Shown: piece after piece, positions 27,093 through 36,690 of the stretch
Layout: every line of letters begins with the position of its first letter
Position numbering within the stretch: the first letter of the stretch is position 1
Source of the DNA: MPNP01 sp026709725
Lineage (GTDB): Bacteria > Pseudomonadota > Alphaproteobacteria > Rhodobacterales > Rhodobacteraceae
Assembly (NCBI GenBank): GCA_965200805.1
Contig: OZ241384.1
Span: 1,426,001 to 1,490,000 of the forward strand
Reading direction: 5' to 3'
Length of the DNA stretch: 64,000 bases
The notes under the pieces: generated by a model
Told to the model about the DNA's origin: nothing
Databases searched by the model: none
The model's input: only the letters and a program-made list of their open reading frames with translations
Position numbers and translations under genes: made by a program

Positions 27093-28658
27093 TCACACCC
27101 GCTCCGCCCGCACCTCCAAGAGGTTGCGCGCCTCCCGCCCGCAGGCGATGGCAACCAGATGGACGGGCCCATCATGGTCCCGGTATCCCTCCGCATAGCC
27201 CCGCGCCCGCATCTGGGTGAAGGCGGCCTCCAGCACTGTCTCCGTGTCATCCGCACTGTCCGCCATCTTGAACTCCAGCACAAACACCTGCCCGCCGGTC
27301 CGCACCACCATGTCGGCGCGGCCATGGCTGAACGATTCCTCCGCGCGCACCTCCACCCCGACCGCGCGGAAGCACATATGCAGGAGACCGGCATACCAGG
27401 CCTCATAGCGGGCGAGGTCGCCCGTCGCGTGCCACTGGTAGGGAATGCTCGACAGATAGGCCCTGAGGGTCTCCGCGAAGCCGGCGAAGTCGTTGGCCTC
27501 CAGAAGCGTGCACAGGTCACGGCCCTGGCCCACTGCCTCCGTCACCGCCTTGCCCAGATGCTGGAGCAGTCCCCGGTTCAGGCTGATGCGCACCTCCTGG
27601 TTGGGATAGTCGAGCTTGTAGAGGGTGTCGAAGCCATCGCTCCGACCATCAACGATGGTGAGGTAGCCGGTCTGGAAGAGGAGGGCCTCGGCACTGATGT
27701 CACCCACTTCGAACCTCGAGACCAGGGACCGGTCGATCATCCGTCCCTCCAGCTCCATGGGGCCGACCGATCTGGCCTTGAGGGTCTCGAAGAGGAAGCG
27801 CGGGGAGCCGGTCTCGAACCAGTAGGGGCGGAACTCGCGCTTATCCAGCAGCAGCAGGACATCGAAGGGATTGTAGAGCCGCTCGCTGCCCAGCCAGCTG
27901 TAGCCGTTGTACCAGGTGCGGATCATGTCCCGGTCTAATCCATCAAGCTCAGGCGCGAACACCGTGTCGAGGTCGGCGTCGGTGTAGCCGCAGATCGCGG
28001 CATAACGCGGGTCCAGGCTGATGTCCTTGAGATTGTTGAGATCGGAGAACAGGCTGACCTTGGAGAACATGCTGACACCAGTGACAAGGACGAAGCGGAC
28101 ATGGGCGGCGCTGTCCTTGATGATGCCGTAGATGCCGCGCAGGGACTCCCGGTTGGCGCGGGCCTGGTCGGGGTCGTGGAGCGCATCGAGGATCGGCTTG
28201 TCATACTCATCCACGAGGACCACAACGCGCTGGCCGGTCGTGTGGTGGAGACGGTAGAGAAGGGATTGCAGACGCTCGGGGGCTGCGTCCGCACTGTTCG
28301 GCGGATCCAGTCCGGCTGCATGTTCGATCAATTCCAGTTGAGCACGAACGCTGCGCTCAATATCCTCCGGTCGGTCATATTTCCTGCCAAAGCTCAGCCG
28401 CACAACGGGGTGGGTCACCGACCAGTCCCAGTGATCATGGATGGCCAGTCCCCGGAACAGCTCCTCCTGTCCCGCGAACAGGGCCCGGAGCGTGTCCACC
28501 AGCAGGCTCTTGCCGAACCGGCGGGGGCGGGAGAGGAAGTAGTGGTCACCCCGCTCAATCAGGTCCCGGATCAGCGGGGTCTTGTCGACATAGTAGCTGT
28601 CGGTCTGCCGCAACCGGGAAAAGGACTGAATGCCGATGGGCAGGCGTTGACGGGTCAT
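27093..28658 (-). CDS. AAA-ATPase-like protein with C-terminal PD-(D/E)XK domain (DUF1703)
   Basis: 521 residues from ATG 28658, preceded by GGAGACAGAAC; the open frame extends 110 codons upstream without similarity. The N-terminus has the hallmark SYYVDKTPLIRDLIERGDHY, then FLSRPRRFGKSLLVDTL (P-loop variant) and VVVLVDEYDKPI (Walker B). The C-terminus shows GRADMVVRTGGQVFVLEFKM, a PD-(D/E)XK nuclease core. This fusion family is widespread, often in many copies, and its role is unproven; transposon or defence links have been proposed. It stands alone between GC-rich gene-free regions. Confidence 0.85.
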   Translation of the reverse strand: MTRQRLPIGIQSFSRLRQTDSYYVDKTPLIRDLIERGDHYFLSRPRRFGKSLLVDTLRALFAGQEELFRGLAIHDHWDWSVTHPVVRLSFGRKYDRPEDIERSVRAQLELIEHAAGLDPPNSADAAPERLQSLLYRLHHTTGQRVVVLVDEYDKPILDALHDPDQARANRESLRGIYGIIKDSAAHVRFVLVTGVSMFSKVSLFSDLNNLKDISLDPRYAAICGYTDADLDTVFAPELDGLDRDMIRTWYNGYSWLGSERLYNPFDVLLLLDKREFRPYWFETGSPRFLFETLKARSVGPMELEGRMIDRSLVSRFEVGDISAEALLFQTGYLTIVDGRSDGFDTLYKLDYPNQEVRISLNRGLLQHLGKAVTEAVGQGRDLCTLLEANDFAGFAETLRAYLSSIPYQWHATGDLARYEAWYAGLLHMCFRAVGVEVRAEESFSHGRADMVVRTGGQVFVLEFKMADSADDTETVLEAAFTQMRARGYAEGYRDHDGPVHLVAIACGREARNLLEVRAERV

Positions 28659-29195
28659 GTTCTGTCTCCAGGCGGCGGACACTCGATAAAAACGTTCCGT
28701 ACCTATCCAGCACCCCTTGACACATTTACCCCCGGTTGGGTAGGCGGTCCTGACACGACGGCGAAAGCCGCAGAGCGGACTGTCCTGTGCAGGCATGTCC
28801 ATGGCCGTGTGTGGCAGTGTGCGGGCCGTGACAGGGACAGCATTGCGGCTCTGCAGGCCGGGCTGGCTGCGCGTCAGGATCAGCGTCTCACCGGGCCCGA
28901 GGGCAACCCGCTCCCAACTGCCGGAACAGCAGCAGGCCACCATCCGGTGATGGATGGCGGCAACCGCGTACAGATACGGGCCGGACACACCGGCGGCCTG
29001 TCAGTCAGGGCAGTCCTCAACGGGACCCGGTCCGGGACTCTTCGGACATCAGGGAATGATCAGGCGGCAGGCCTCGGGATGATGGATCCCCCGGACCGGC
29101 GAATCTTTCCACAGGGATTTCAGCCCGCCGCTTCGCCGCTTCACCGGTTCGGGTCAGACTGCATCCTTGATCGATGCTGATGAAAGGAATGGCTG
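28659..29195. other. Intergenic, no gene seen
   Basis: 537 bases between divergent genes. The remaining frames lack a family match. It presumably carries the promoters of both neighbours; none could be assigned. Confidence 0.4.
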
Positions 29196-29927
29196 ATGAT
29201 TCGGGCAGGTCTCATTTCGGTGGTCCTCGTGCTTGCGGGAAGCGGCGGCGCCATGGCCGTGGACTCCACAGGGCTCGCGGGCGATCTCGAGGCGGCGAAA
29301 CGATCCGCCGCATCCATCGTGGGGACGGTCCGGGATGGCATGACCTGCAAGTATCTGGACGCGGACCGCAGGATCCACTGCACCTTCGGTGACAGCCCGG
29401 AACAGGAGTATCTGGTCGAGAAGATCCTCGTGCCGGCCTATTCGCGCTTTCAGTCCAGGAGGCCCGGCAGGATCACCATCACGAATGGCACCCGCTATGC
29501 CTTTGTCAATCCCGTCAGCGCGACCCGGTCGGGACCGGCAACGCGCCTGTGCAGGCTGGCACTGCAGTTCATCACAGGGAACAACGAGATCATCTGGATC
29601 TGGCATGACGAACTCCGCTCCAGAGCCGGGGGCACCCATGCGGTGCTTGACACCGACGGCGACGGGCTGGCCGACCTGGCCGTCAGGGGTGCATGGAACG
29701 GCCGGCTCCACGGCGTGGCACGGTGGCAACCCGAAGGAGCATCAGGGACCCTCCCGCAGGCGGACAGGGTGTATCCGGTGCGTCCGGACATCACGGCTGT
29801 CTCGCGCGCAATGGGTCCGCGCGGGTGCAAGCCGGCTCTGGCGCGGGTTGCGGTCATGCAGCCCCTGACCCGGGGGGAGACGGTCGGCACGAGCGTCCCC
29901 GTCTGGACAACAACAGATGCTCCCTGA
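29196..29927 (+). CDS. Predicted secreted protein of unknown function
   Basis: 243 residues with a good signal peptide (LISVVLVLAGSGGAMA, cleavage before VDST). The mature part contains DTDGDGLADLAV (residues about 150-161), a calcium-binding-like DxDxDG repeat as found in FG-GAP-type domains, and four cysteines. No named family is recognised. AAAGGAATG precedes the start. Isolated gene; codon use resembles the pil genes. A periplasmic or surface role is likely, nothing more. Confidence 0.6.
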   Translation: MIRAGLISVVLVLAGSGGAMAVDSTGLAGDLEAAKRSAASIVGTVRDGMTCKYLDADRRIHCTFGDSPEQEYLVEKILVPAYSRFQSRRPGRITITNGTRYAFVNPVSATRSGPATRLCRLALQFITGNNEIIWIWHDELRSRAGGTHAVLDTDGDGLADLAVRGAWNGRLHGVARWQPEGASGTLPQADRVYPVRPDITAVSRAMGPRGCKPALARVAVMQPLTRGETVGTSVPVWTTTDAP

Positions 29928-29936
29928 ACCGGACCT

Positions 29937-30190
29937 CCCCCAATCAGCGATCAGAAACAGGGAAAAGACCCGGCAGATCCTTGAATCTCCACTGGTAATC
30001 GTGCAGATTCATCAAAATCAACAGTAACCCACCGGGTGAATGCAATGCGACACAAAACCGCGCTTCCCTTCACCACCCCATTCGAGGACCAGGCCATCAC
30101 GCCCCATGGCGGCCCACCCCTGACATTCCGGCCCCCTCCGGGCATGCTGGCCCGGCTCAGGATCCTCCGCGACCTGCCCAGGCCCAGGGC
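29937..30190 (+). repeat. Dispersed repeat R3, copy 1
   Basis: Starts CCCCAATCAGCGATCA and includes CACCGGGTGAATGCAATGCG and CCATCACGCCCCATGG, ending near the GGCATGCTGGCCCGGCTCA segment. The reverse complement of 62440-62662 follows it closely through the whole length. A shorter third match is at 47355-47460. No intact gene is inside. Confidence 0.65.
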
Positions 30191-32074
30191 CAGGACCGGA
30201 CACGCTGCCGCACCCGCCGCCGCCAGGGCTGGCATGACGGCCAGATGATCCTCACGATCACACTGATGACCATCATCGGCCATGACCGGGTCGCCGACGC
30301 CGACAGGCCGGCGGCGGGCACCGCTCTGGCCGGGCTCGTCCGCCGGGGCCGAGCCGGCCCTCATCATCTGTCCATCATGGGGCCTCTCCAGGAAATCACT
30401 CCGCCCGCGCGTCCCGGGGGCCGGGGGCGGACCGTCCCCCGATCATGATCCCTGATGGGATGACACCCGGCGGGGATCCCTGACGGGCCCGCTCCCTCCT
30501 CCCGGACATCATCATCCCATCCGGACATCATCATCCCATCCGGGTGTCATCGTCAATGGGGCCCGGGGCGTTCCATGATGAGGCGGCAGGGCCATGACGA
30601 TGCCGCGGGGAAGGAGCGGGAAGCCGGGACCGCCTCTGTCCCGGCCCCGTCATCCCGAGACACGCCGCCCAGGGCCGCCTGGACGCGCCTCCCCACCGAT
30701 CATCAGGGCCCCATCGGTCATCAGGGCCCCACCGATCATCGGGGGACGGGGCCGCCTGTCGGGCGGCCCGGCCTGTCATCACGGGCGTCCCCGGCCCTCC
30801 GTGATGACGGCCCCCGCATCATCACGGAGGGTCCCGGGATCCGCCCCGGGGATGCGGGGGCCGTCACGGTGCGCCCGGACACCGCCGGCGATCAGGCCGC
30901 CCTCATCCGCGACGGCAACCGCCCCGATGATCGGCCTGAACCGTTGCAGCCCCATCCCAGATCACTCCGGCCTGATCACCTTGGGGGCCGCATCCCCTTC
31001 ATCATCGGGGCCCTTCATCATCGCCCGCGCGCCATGACCGTCCGGCCCTCCATGAACAGGCCCGGGCAGAGATCATGGCCACCCGGCCCGAGGAGGGGTC
31101 GGCACCGGACGAAGCCGGGGTCTCCTATGCCGAGATTCCCCTGGTCACCGGCATGGCAGGGTGGATGCGCACGGATGAGGAGGTCCGCTTCGTCGCATCA
31201 AGGATCCCCATTGACCGGCTGGCGACCGAGACCGATGAGATCCCCTCCGGCGTCTGGGGCGACCAGACCACCGCCTTCCGGGTCCGGATGGTTGCGACCA
31301 ACATCCCGGCGCCCGATGCGGACCGTCCTGCCGGGGGTGTTGCCGAAGTGTCAGCTGAAGAGGGAGCCGCTGATGCTTCTGCTGCCGAAGCGCCCACCGA
31401 CGCGTCCCTGGCAGATGGTCTCCAGACCCCGACGATCCAGACCCCAGCCCCTGTCATGGATGCGGCCCCACTCCCCGCAGCGGCCATCTTCACCCAGGCC
31501 CATGCCCCCAACGGATCACCCTGCAGGATGGGGCCGCGCGGAGGACGCACACAGGGCGATCAAGTCCGCCAGGGACCCTATCCGATGGGCCGGTGGCATG
31601 GTCCCCTCAGGCCCCATCGGGATGATGAGTGGGGCGCCAATGCCCCCGGCTCCAGCTCTCCTGCATGAGCCACACCATCATTGCCCTCGGCCAGTGGGTC
31701 TGATGCCCAAGGGGGGTATCATGGAGGGGGATCGTCCTTGACCGCTCCCTGTACTGGATCCGCATGAAAACCCAGGAGGAAGGGGCGTCCGCGTCCTCCT
31801 CATCCCAATGGTCTCAATGGGAGGGGGCAGGCCGCCTCGGCGAGATCCCCGCCGCACCCACCTGACCCCGGACTCTCCCCGGACCCTCTTCCCCAGGCCA
31901 GCCCGCACGCGGGCGGGGACGGGTGTCCCCTGGCGGGCGGGCACGGCCCGCACCGACCCCGGAACGGGCGGAATTGGATGCCCCTGAGCACCCCGCCAAC
32001 CCCCGGCGGGCGGGAAAATCCCCCGGGCCGGCCCCGGCGGCGGGCCGGCGGGCCCGGGGTGGAGAGATCCGGGG
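30191..32074. other. Very GC-rich stretch without convincing genes
   Basis: Nearly 1.9 kb rich in short direct repeats such as ACATCATCATCCCATCCGG (30505-30545, two copies) and the alternating GATCATC/GGGGCCCC motifs at 30700-30760. Long frames occur on both strands because of the composition, not because of visible protein families. Confidence 0.5.
31075..31668 (+). CDS. Doubtful open frame, acidic Ala/Pro-rich
   Basis: 197 codons. Residues 15-75 (for example EIPLVTGMAGWMRTDEEVRF) look more like protein than the surrounding noise, whereas the last third is frame noise. No family is recognised and no good ribosome site is seen. It may be a decayed gene end. Listed with low confidence only because the first third has normal amino-acid usage. 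Confidence 0.2.
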   Translation: MATRPEEGSAPDEAGVSYAEIPLVTGMAGWMRTDEEVRFVASRIPIDRLATETDEIPSGVWGDQTTAFRVRMVATNIPAPDADRPAGGVAEVSAEEGAADASAAEAPTDASLADGLQTPTIQTPAPVMDAAPLPAAAIFTQAHAPNGSPCRMGPRGGRTQGDQVRQGPYPMGRWHGPLRPHRDDEWGANAPGSSSPA

Positions 32075-32150
32075 CGCGGGAATTCGGGAAAAATGGGCCC
32101 CCGCGGCGGATCCGGGCGATTGGGTCGCTGATTTGGGGGAACGGTCTCCG
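32075..32150 (+). repeat. Dispersed repeat copy (partner at 19425-19500)
   Basis: GCGCGGGAATTCGGGAAAAA ... GGTCGCTGATTTGGGGG matches the minus strand of 19425-19500. It lies about 180 bases upstream of the ABC-3C operon. Confidence 0.5.
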
Positions 32151-32331
32151 GTGGACGGCTGGTACCGGGGTTGGTATACAGCGACAGTGCGAATCAAGTT
32201 GAAGGAAGCGTGTGGATGCTCTTGGAAGACTGTCCTGCCCTCACCATGACTGGCTGGTCCCGACGGGACAGGAGAACGGAGTGGCGATTGAAGTGCTCAC
32301 CAACATCCGTGCAATTGATTGAGCGAGCATC

Positions 32332-33246
32332 ATGACAGATCCGGTATCAGAATTATTTTACACCCTGAAATTCAAGATTGATTTCCTTAAGAAGAAGGGA
32401 ACGGCCTTTCAGGACTGGTTTGTGGATCTTGTTGGCCATGCCTACGGAAGCGACTTTGAATCTGTGCGCCCTTATGGCAATCAGGGTGACTGGAAGTGTG
32501 ATGGCCGCCGCCTCAGCACGGGGACAATCTATCAGTGCTATGCTCCGGAATCAGCCAGGGACCGGGTCATGATTGAGAAGATCGACACCGATCTGGAGGG
32601 TGCGGTTGCGAAATGGCCGCATTTTATCAAAAAATGGGTGTTCGTTCACAATGATTCGCGTGGTTTGCCACCAACGGTTGTTGATCATCTTGACCAAAAA
32701 CGGACGCAGTATCCAAATCTGGAGATCGAGATTTGGTCGGAACCAGATCTCCTGGAACTGTTTAGAATGATACGACCGGATGCCAAGCAACTGATGTTTG
32801 GCGATGCGCCAACCCCGAAAACGGTCGAATTGATCACATTGTCTGATTTGGAGCCGGTAATCTCTGTTCTTAAGCAGCAGGATCCGGATCCCGGCGATGA
32901 TCTGCCGCCACCGCCATCCGAACAGAAGCTTGAAAAGAACTCGCTTTCTGAAGAAGCATATCAACTTCTGCTGCTCGGTCGCCGGAAAGCAGGACTGGTT
33001 GAAAAATACTTTGCCACAAATATGCGTGTAGAGCTCGGTGAAAAGATTGCGGAGGCACTCCGCCGCAAATACGCTGAGCTCCAGTCTTTCGAACTGTCTG
33101 GTGACGCAATATTTTTCCATCTTCAAGAGTATTCTGGCTTTGCCGGCGGACCCAGGGAGCAGGTGGCGGCCATGGCAGTCATGGCTTACTTCTTTGATCG
33201 CTGTGATATTTTTGAAGACCCGGACAATGAGGCGGTTGACATATGA
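32332..33246 (+). CDS. ABC-three-component (ABC-3C) system, nuclease-like component
   Basis: 304 residues. The N-terminal half has GTAFQDWFVDLVGHAYGSDF followed by GNQGDWKCDGR and TGTIYQCYAP, the D...(Q/E)xY pattern of the PD-(D/E)XK-like domain found at the start of ABC-3C effector proteins. The C-terminal half (SLSEEAYQLLLLGRRKAGLV onward) is helical. It overlaps the next gene (ATGA-type junction). With the middle component and a DUF2326 ATPase it forms a complete three-gene set known from comparative genomics as a predicted conflict system. Confidence 0.8.
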   Translation: MTDPVSELFYTLKFKIDFLKKKGTAFQDWFVDLVGHAYGSDFESVRPYGNQGDWKCDGRRLSTGTIYQCYAPESARDRVMIEKIDTDLEGAVAKWPHFIKKWVFVHNDSRGLPPTVVDHLDQKRTQYPNLEIEIWSEPDLLELFRMIRPDAKQLMFGDAPTPKTVELITLSDLEPVISVLKQQDPDPGDDLPPPPSEQKLEKNSLSEEAYQLLLLGRRKAGLVEKYFATNMRVELGEKIAEALRRKYAELQSFELSGDAIFFHLQEYSGFAGGPREQVAAMAVMAYFFDRCDIFEDPDNEAVDI

Positions 33247-33488
33247 TTCTTCCGACCAAACATATCAGAACCGAACGGGCCATCATCGGTATTGGAGGTG
33301 AGTTGCTGGCTCTCATGGACGAGCCCATGACAGTCTCGCGTCTTTGGAATGAGGTCCGTGCGCGGCGAACCGTTGCTACGCCGGCGACACCAATTGACTA
33401 CGATTGGTTCGTGCTCGCCCTCGATTTCCTGTTCCTGATCGGTGTGGTTGAATGCCAGCAGGGCTTGGTTGCGAGGGCTGAACCATGA
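33243..33488 (+). CDS. ABC-3C middle component (MC6 type)
   Basis: 81 residues; start overlaps the first gene and stop overlaps the third. Begins ILPTKHIRTERAIIGIGGEL and ends with DWFVLALDFLFLIGVVE, matching the small helical middle component called MC6. Such middle components are thought to bridge the effector and the ATPase. Confidence 0.8.
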   Translation: MILPTKHIRTERAIIGIGGELLALMDEPMTVSRLWNEVRARRTVATPATPIDYDWFVLALDFLFLIGVVECQQGLVARAEP

Positions 33489-35245
33489 TGCGAAGGATTG
33501 GCAGCGACCTTGCTTCATTCAAGGCCCTCACATTCCGACCTGGGCTGAATATCCTTCTGTCGGAAAAGAGTGAAGGTGCAACAGATCGTCAGTCCAGGAA
33601 CGGGACAGGAAAGACCAGTTTCGTGGAGTTGGTGCATTTTCTCTGTGGTGCGAATGCATCAAAAGACAGCATCTTTCGAACATCCGAGCTGGTGAATTCA
33701 ACATTTGAAATCGTCATGGATGTGGGTGGCGATGAGTATTCCGTGGCCCGCTCTGGCAGTAAACCGAAGGTCCTCACGGTTAAACGGCCGATTGAGAACA
33801 TGCCGATCCAGTCAGGGCTTCTTGGGCACAATGACCGCCAGGAAATCCCAAATGAGGATTGGAAATCAAAGCTCGGCAGTTGTTGGTTCGGCCTGGAATC
33901 GATGCCCGATGACAACAGGAAAACACCATCATTCCGGTCGCTCTTTTCCTATTTCACTCGCCGTCAGCGTCCGAAAGACAGTGCATTTCAAACACCGATG
34001 AAATATTTTGGCATGCAACCGCTCTGGGACCAACAGATCGCCATCTCTTACCTTCTCGGGCTTGATTGGCGCATTGCAAGTGATTTGCAGGCTCTAAGAG
34101 ACAAAGAAAGGATTACGAAGCAGTTTGGTCGCGCCGCGCGTTCTGGTGATTTGGGATCCTTTGTCGGCCGTGCGGCGGACATCAGAACCCGCCTGGTCGT
34201 GGCCGAGCATAAAATTGAGCAGTTGACGTCCCAATTGGAAAGCTTTCAGGTCATTCCCGAGTATCGTGAACTTCAGGGTGAGGCGAATGACATCACGGTC
34301 CAGATCAACAGCCTTGGTGAAGAAAACTTCATAGACCAAGGGATGATCAACGATCTGAACGCGTCACTTGTTGAAGAGCAACAACCAGATCTGTCGGACA
34401 TTGCAAGGCTTTACAGAGAGGCCAATATCATCGTGCCGGACATCGTGAAACGCAGACTTGATGAAGTGGAGGTTTTTCATCAGACGATCATCGAAAACCG
34501 ACGCTCGCATCTTGCCAACGAGATTACTTCGGCATCTGACCGCATTAAAAAACGTGAGGACAAACAGTCCAGCCTTGATGCTCGACGGCAACAGATCATG
34601 GGCATCTTGCAGTCCGGCGGTGCCTTGGAGCAGTACACGCAGATGCGGGAGGAGTTGGCCCGTGCAGAGGCCGATGCCGAGGATCATCGCCGGAGGTTGG
34701 AGGCGGCGGAAACGCTTGAAAGTTCGCTAACAGAACTCAAGATTGAGCGGGAACGAATTGCCCAGTCTCTCAGAGATGATGTTCACGAGCGGGAAGATAT
34801 CGTGAACAAGGCGATTGTCACATTTGAAGAGCTTTCGGGAGCCCTGTATGAAACCGCCGGCCACTTGACGATCGATGCAACTGAGAACGGGCCAAGATTT
34901 GAGGTCAAGATTGATAGCCAGCGCAGCCAGGGCATCACAAACATGCAGATCTTCTGCTTTGATCTAATGCTCCTTGAATTAAGCAGTCAGAGTGGAAGGT
35001 CGCCTGGCTTCCTGATCCATGACAGCCATCTCTTTGACGGCGTCGATGAACGTCAGATTGCGAAGGCGCTCCAGCTGGGCGCAGATCGTGCGGACAGGCA
35101 TGGCTGCCAGTACATCGTCACAATGAACTCGGATATTCTACCACAGGACGGTTACCGACCGAATTTCGACATCAATGCCTTCGTCTTGGACAAGACGCTG
35201 ACAGATGCAACGGATACCGGCGGGCTTTTTGGACTGCACTTTTGA
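33485..35245 (+). CDS. ABC-3C SMC-like ATPase (DUF2326)
   Basis: 586 residues. The N-terminus carries LTFRPGLNILLSEKS and Walker A RNGTGKTSFVELVHFL. A long coiled-coil middle (about 200-430) and a C-terminal DUF2326 part follow, with FDLMLLELSSQSGRSPGFLI and HDSHLFDGVDERQIAKAL (Walker B-like Asp/His signature). It is the motor or switch of the ABC-3C system. The operon ends here; about 340 bases of non-coding DNA follow before the GC-rich region. Confidence 0.85.
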   Translation: MMRRIGSDLASFKALTFRPGLNILLSEKSEGATDRQSRNGTGKTSFVELVHFLCGANASKDSIFRTSELVNSTFEIVMDVGGDEYSVARSGSKPKVLTVKRPIENMPIQSGLLGHNDRQEIPNEDWKSKLGSCWFGLESMPDDNRKTPSFRSLFSYFTRRQRPKDSAFQTPMKYFGMQPLWDQQIAISYLLGLDWRIASDLQALRDKERITKQFGRAARSGDLGSFVGRAADIRTRLVVAEHKIEQLTSQLESFQVIPEYRELQGEANDITVQINSLGEENFIDQGMINDLNASLVEEQQPDLSDIARLYREANIIVPDIVKRRLDEVEVFHQTIIENRRSHLANEITSASDRIKKREDKQSSLDARRQQIMGILQSGGALEQYTQMREELARAEADAEDHRRRLEAAETLESSLTELKIERERIAQSLRDDVHEREDIVNKAIVTFEELSGALYETAGHLTIDATENGPRFEVKIDSQRSQGITNMQIFCFDLMLLELSSQSGRSPGFLIHDSHLFDGVDERQIAKALQLGADRADRHGCQYIVTMNSDILPQDGYRPNFDINAFVLDKTLTDATDTGGLFGLHF

Positions 35246-36374
35246 GATTTCCCCCATCAATGATCAAAAAGAGATAAATCCATCAGGCGTGCCTTTGTGC
35301 GAAAAAATCCGGGAAGACGGCCAAAAGATCATGATTGCTCGTAACTGTTCAGATTCCTGAACCGGGAATTTCTGGGCCGGAACGGGGATCAGTGAGCCGG
35401 AGCGGATTCCATCTCTGCGAACCGGTCCATCAGTCCCTCCGGTGACGCTCGCAGTGTCTCCAGCAGGTTCCAGCCCCGGCCCGGCCCCGCATCACATCGC
35501 TCCGGCCCGCACTCACACGGATGTGGCTGAGGCCTTCGGTGCATGCGACAGGCAGCAAGGCCAGGCGACCGCGCACGCGGATGCCGCATCAGGTCGGTGA
35601 CCGGATTGGCCACGTTCCCACGATCGCCGATGGGTCCTGACACGGGATATCTGCCTGCCCCGCCTGCTGCCTGTCACCGCGGCTCTTGCGGTCTTGGCTG
35701 GCGGACGCATGGGAGATGCAGCACCCGCTGTCAAACAGAATGCCGGCGGACCGGGTGTGGCGGCTGGGCAAGGACCTGAACAGTTACCATGCTGAAAATC
35801 TCAAGTTAATGCCATTGGGGAAGGGTAGGGTTATGGAGATAGGAAGCCATTGTGACGGTCTGTCGCAGATCCCCAATCCGAACCTCCAGAGCCCGATCAG
35901 CGCACGTCTCCGATCCTGAACAGGTCCGACTTTTCAGGAAGGGGGCCCGTCGGCTCCGTCTGACCCGACCGGGCCCGTTTGCACCCCAGTCCCCCGGACC
36001 GGTCGATGGCCGAGCCGATCAAGGGCCCGCACCTGCGGGGGTGTCGGTCGTGTGATCATCCGGAAGGCCTGTGCATTCTCAAGGCAGGGCCCGACGCCGT
36101 TGCGGGTGATGGTGCCGGGATCGCCAGGCAGGGTCCGGAAACCGTGCACCGGCATGCCGTCCCCGGTGCGCCTGCCGGCAGCCCTGGCCCGGGCCGGGTC
36201 GGAGACGGTGGCCGGGGCGCGGGCGGAGGGGCGCGATCCTTGCCCCCATGCGACAGGTGCGGAGGGGTCCGCCCGGATTCATGGGTCTACTCCCGCCCTG
36301 CGGATATGCCGCCCTTCCGGGCGCGGGTTGGGGTGGGGAATCGCACTGGAATCGGGATCAATCGGTAGGAGTGG
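35246..36374. other. Gene-free stretch with possible fragments
   Basis: 1.1 kb. A frame around 35690-35830 contains a protein-like piece (RVWRLGKDLNSYHAENL) without a recognisable family. Otherwise GC-rich noise. Confidence 0.4.
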
Positions 36375-36690
36375 GGGCAGGGCCTAAGCAGGTCATTTAA
36401 CGAGAGTGTCTCAACCATGTATTTTCGGGCCTTCTTCTCATTCCTCATTTCATGAACAACTGATGTCGTTGGTGCTGATGTGATCCCGGATATATCGACA
36501 CTCGAACACTCCGTGAACTGAATCTGTTGCCGCCCTCACTCCAAACACAGCGCGTATCAATATGACATTTTCGATTCCTCTTGAGGTCTGCATGTCGATG
36601 AAATGCTGGTTCTGCCAAAATCCCGTTCCAGCCAAAGTCGTTTTCCAACAGCCATGCATTGCTACATAGTGACTGCCAGAGACCCCCACT
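36375..36690 (-). pseudogene. FkbM methyltransferase fragment, frameshifted
   Basis: On the minus strand one frame reads WLLENDFGWNGILAEPA and RNRKCHIDTRCVWSEGGN. After a one-base shift another frame continues IQFTECSSVDISGITSAP and VVHEMRNEKKARKYMVETLS then LNDLL. This is the middle of an FkbM-type SAM methyltransferase domain (the LEK..GW.GIL.EP and Y.VET.SLNDLL motifs). Both ends are missing. It is distinct from the intact FkbM gene at 46598. Confidence 0.75.

Noticed and set aside
28101..29180. 359-codon plus-strand frame
   Set aside because: Mostly antisense to the AAA/PD-(D/E)XK gene; the remaining part has no family features.
30505..30760. CRISPR-like short repeats
   Set aside because: Spacing is irregular and there are no unique spacers of constant length; these are simple GC-rich direct repeats. 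No CRISPR array elsewhere in the window.
30575..31741. 388-codon plus-strand frame in the GC-rich island
   Set aside because: Composition is Pro/Arg/Ser/Gly noise, without domain-like segments; lack of stops follows from GC content.
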